From Pleurocapsaceae cyanobacterium CSU_1_1 (GTDB lineage Bacteria; Cyanobacteriota; Cyanobacteriia; Cyanobacteriales; Xenococcaceae), in NCBI GenBank assembly GCA_012034765.1, contig JAAUOU010000043.1, positions 1-35,415 on the forward strand: a stretch of 35,415 bases of DNA. The letters are read 5' to 3'. Position numbers and translations under genes: made by a program. Numbering within the stretch: position 1 is the first letter of the stretch; each line of letters starts with the position of its first letter. Positions 34,279-35,415 of this stretch are shown in pieces. A model generated the notes under the pieces. The model had not been told where the DNA came from and did no database searches. It saw only the letters and a program-made list of their open reading frames with translations.

Positions 34279-35330
34279 CTAAGTATTTGGCAATTGCTTT
34301 CTTTTCATTGTCCTTTGTAAGAAAATCAAGAGTACGCCAATGCCTGTAAAGACCAATGCTAAAATGTGGCTTTCTACAGAAGCAAAGGCAACTAAAACCA
34401 CATCAAATACTAAGGCGATCGCTGGAATTACATAAGGAACTTTAAACCCATTCGTATCAGGATCTCGACGTTTGATCAGCAGCAGGGAAAGGTTAACTAG
34501 ACAAAACATTGAACTACATCTAGTAGTGGAGCTTCTGAACCAGCAAGCTCTGAGGGATTAAGTACCTGAAGTGCCAACCAGGCAACAATTATATAAATTA
34601 CACCAGCGATCGCTAGTGCCATCAAAATAGCTCTTGGTACATTACGTTCAGGATTTTTAACTTCCTCCGCCACATTGACAATGTCCTCGAAGCCAATGAA
34701 AGCATAAAAAGCTAGTGCTGCTCCCTGAACCACCGCAGTCCAACCTATTGCTTGTTCGTTAGGGATAGCAGCAGGATTGGCTGCGCCATCACCGCCCAAA
34801 AATAAGACTGCAACCAAAATTACAATCAAAAGACCCGTAACCTCAATGAATGTGCAGACAATATTTAGAGCCGAAGACTCTTTCATGCCTCTAAAGTTAA
34901 TTAATGCGAGTATTGAAAAAAGTACCAAGACAATCAGCCATGCTGGAATAGCTGGAGCAAAAGCATTAAGATAACCAGCAAATGATTTTGAGAGTGTCGC
35001 CATCGAAACCAAGCAGGTACAAAACATTAACCAGCCAACCAAAACTGAGAGCCAATTAATGCGAAACGCTCTATGGACAAAGCAGGCAACTCCTCCACTT
35101 TGGGGAAATCGACTGCCAAGCTCGGCATAACTTAGAGCTGTGAATGCTGCAACAATCATGGCAACTGAGAATGAAGCCCAAACCAAAGTGCCAGAAAGCC
35201 CAGCTATTTTGCCGATCACCGCATAGATTCCAGCACCGAGAATATCACCAACTCCATAAATTACCAAGGTTGGTAATCCAAATATTCGTTTGAGTGAATC
35301 TGCTTCTACTACATTTGCAGTTGTTTTCAT
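34279..35330 (-). pseudogene. APC-family amino acid permease with an internal deletion
   Basis: Two parts of one amino acid/polyamine/organocation permease. The N-terminal part (34497-35330, 277 residues) has the family start GVGDILGAGIYAVIGK, YAELGSRFPQSGG and GFEDIVNVAEEVKNPERN, and ends DVVQCFV with a stop. The C-terminal part (34279-34509) restarts in another frame with FCLVNLSLLLIKRR and two membrane segments. Complete relatives are, from memory, about 430-440 residues; the joint lacks roughly 90 residues (helices 8-10), and the frame changes at about 34510. It is a decayed gene and cannot transport as it stands. Confidence 0.82.
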
Positions 35331-35415
35331 CTAATTTTTTTAGTTGATGAGGATTAAATTTAAATCACACTTAAAAGAGTTGAAACCCCAGCAGATCATG
35401 TAAAACTATTCTTGA

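Overview
The window is chromosomal DNA from a cyanobacterium. It encodes CP12 (the redox linker of the Calvin cycle), a SasA-type clock output kinase with a KaiB-like N-terminus, a GH57 glycogen branching enzyme, an MlaE/TGD1-like lipid permease and several small proteins of cyanobacterial type. The octamer GCGATCGC (HIP1) recurs throughout, the DNA is A+T-rich, and heptanucleotide tandem repeats of the kind known from cyanobacteria are present. I cannot name the genus from sequence alone.

Layout. 1-3.1 kb: two tandem periplasmic sugar-type substrate-binding proteins; the first is cut by the left edge and frameshifted, the second is an intact lipoprotein followed by an 18-unit heptamer array. 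3.1-4.9 kb: a tyrosine-rich RTX-like protein and a parvulin-type prolyl isomerase. 4.9-9.35 kb: a signalling block with a REC-PAS-histidine kinase, a single-domain response regulator and, convergent to them, a 767-residue regulator (REC-wHTH-HPt-REC-REC-degenerate GGDEF). 9.6-12 kb: a GT2 glycosyltransferase and an EpsG/Wzy-like polymerase, probably for exopolysaccharide. 12.2-16.6 kb: small conserved proteins, YebC, a membrane protein with internal repeats, a split PHP phosphoesterase, an unlisted 55-residue membrane protein and a split MntP manganese exporter. 16.7-24.7 kb: MFS transporter, CP12, a DUF3177-type membrane protein, GlmM, MiaB, CobO and MlaE. 24.7-32.6 kb: MnmA, a CDF metal transporter, a MAPEG protein, TypA/BipA, LspA and the GH57 branching enzyme. 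32.9-35.3 kb: SasA and an APC permease broken by an internal deletion.

Most of the window is scattered housekeeping with few real operons. Three things stand out. First, four reading frames (SBP copy 1, GT2, PHP, MntP) are each repaired by a one-base change in an A/T run, and a fifth gene (APC) has lost an internal block; this means sequencing error, phase variation or gene decay, and I cannot tell which. Second, an 18-bp motif, TCTCTARNTMTTCYCGAT, occurs four times in the first 6.7 kb, each 43-61 nt before a start codon (SBP copy 2, the RTX-like protein, the prolyl isomerase, the response regulator), suggesting a shared control element. Third, the heptamer array sits exactly where the duplicated SBP flanks otherwise align, so array growth or loss can be placed relative to the gene duplication. 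The RTX-like/prolyl isomerase pair is the best candidate for something undescribed, but no type I secretion genes lie in the window.
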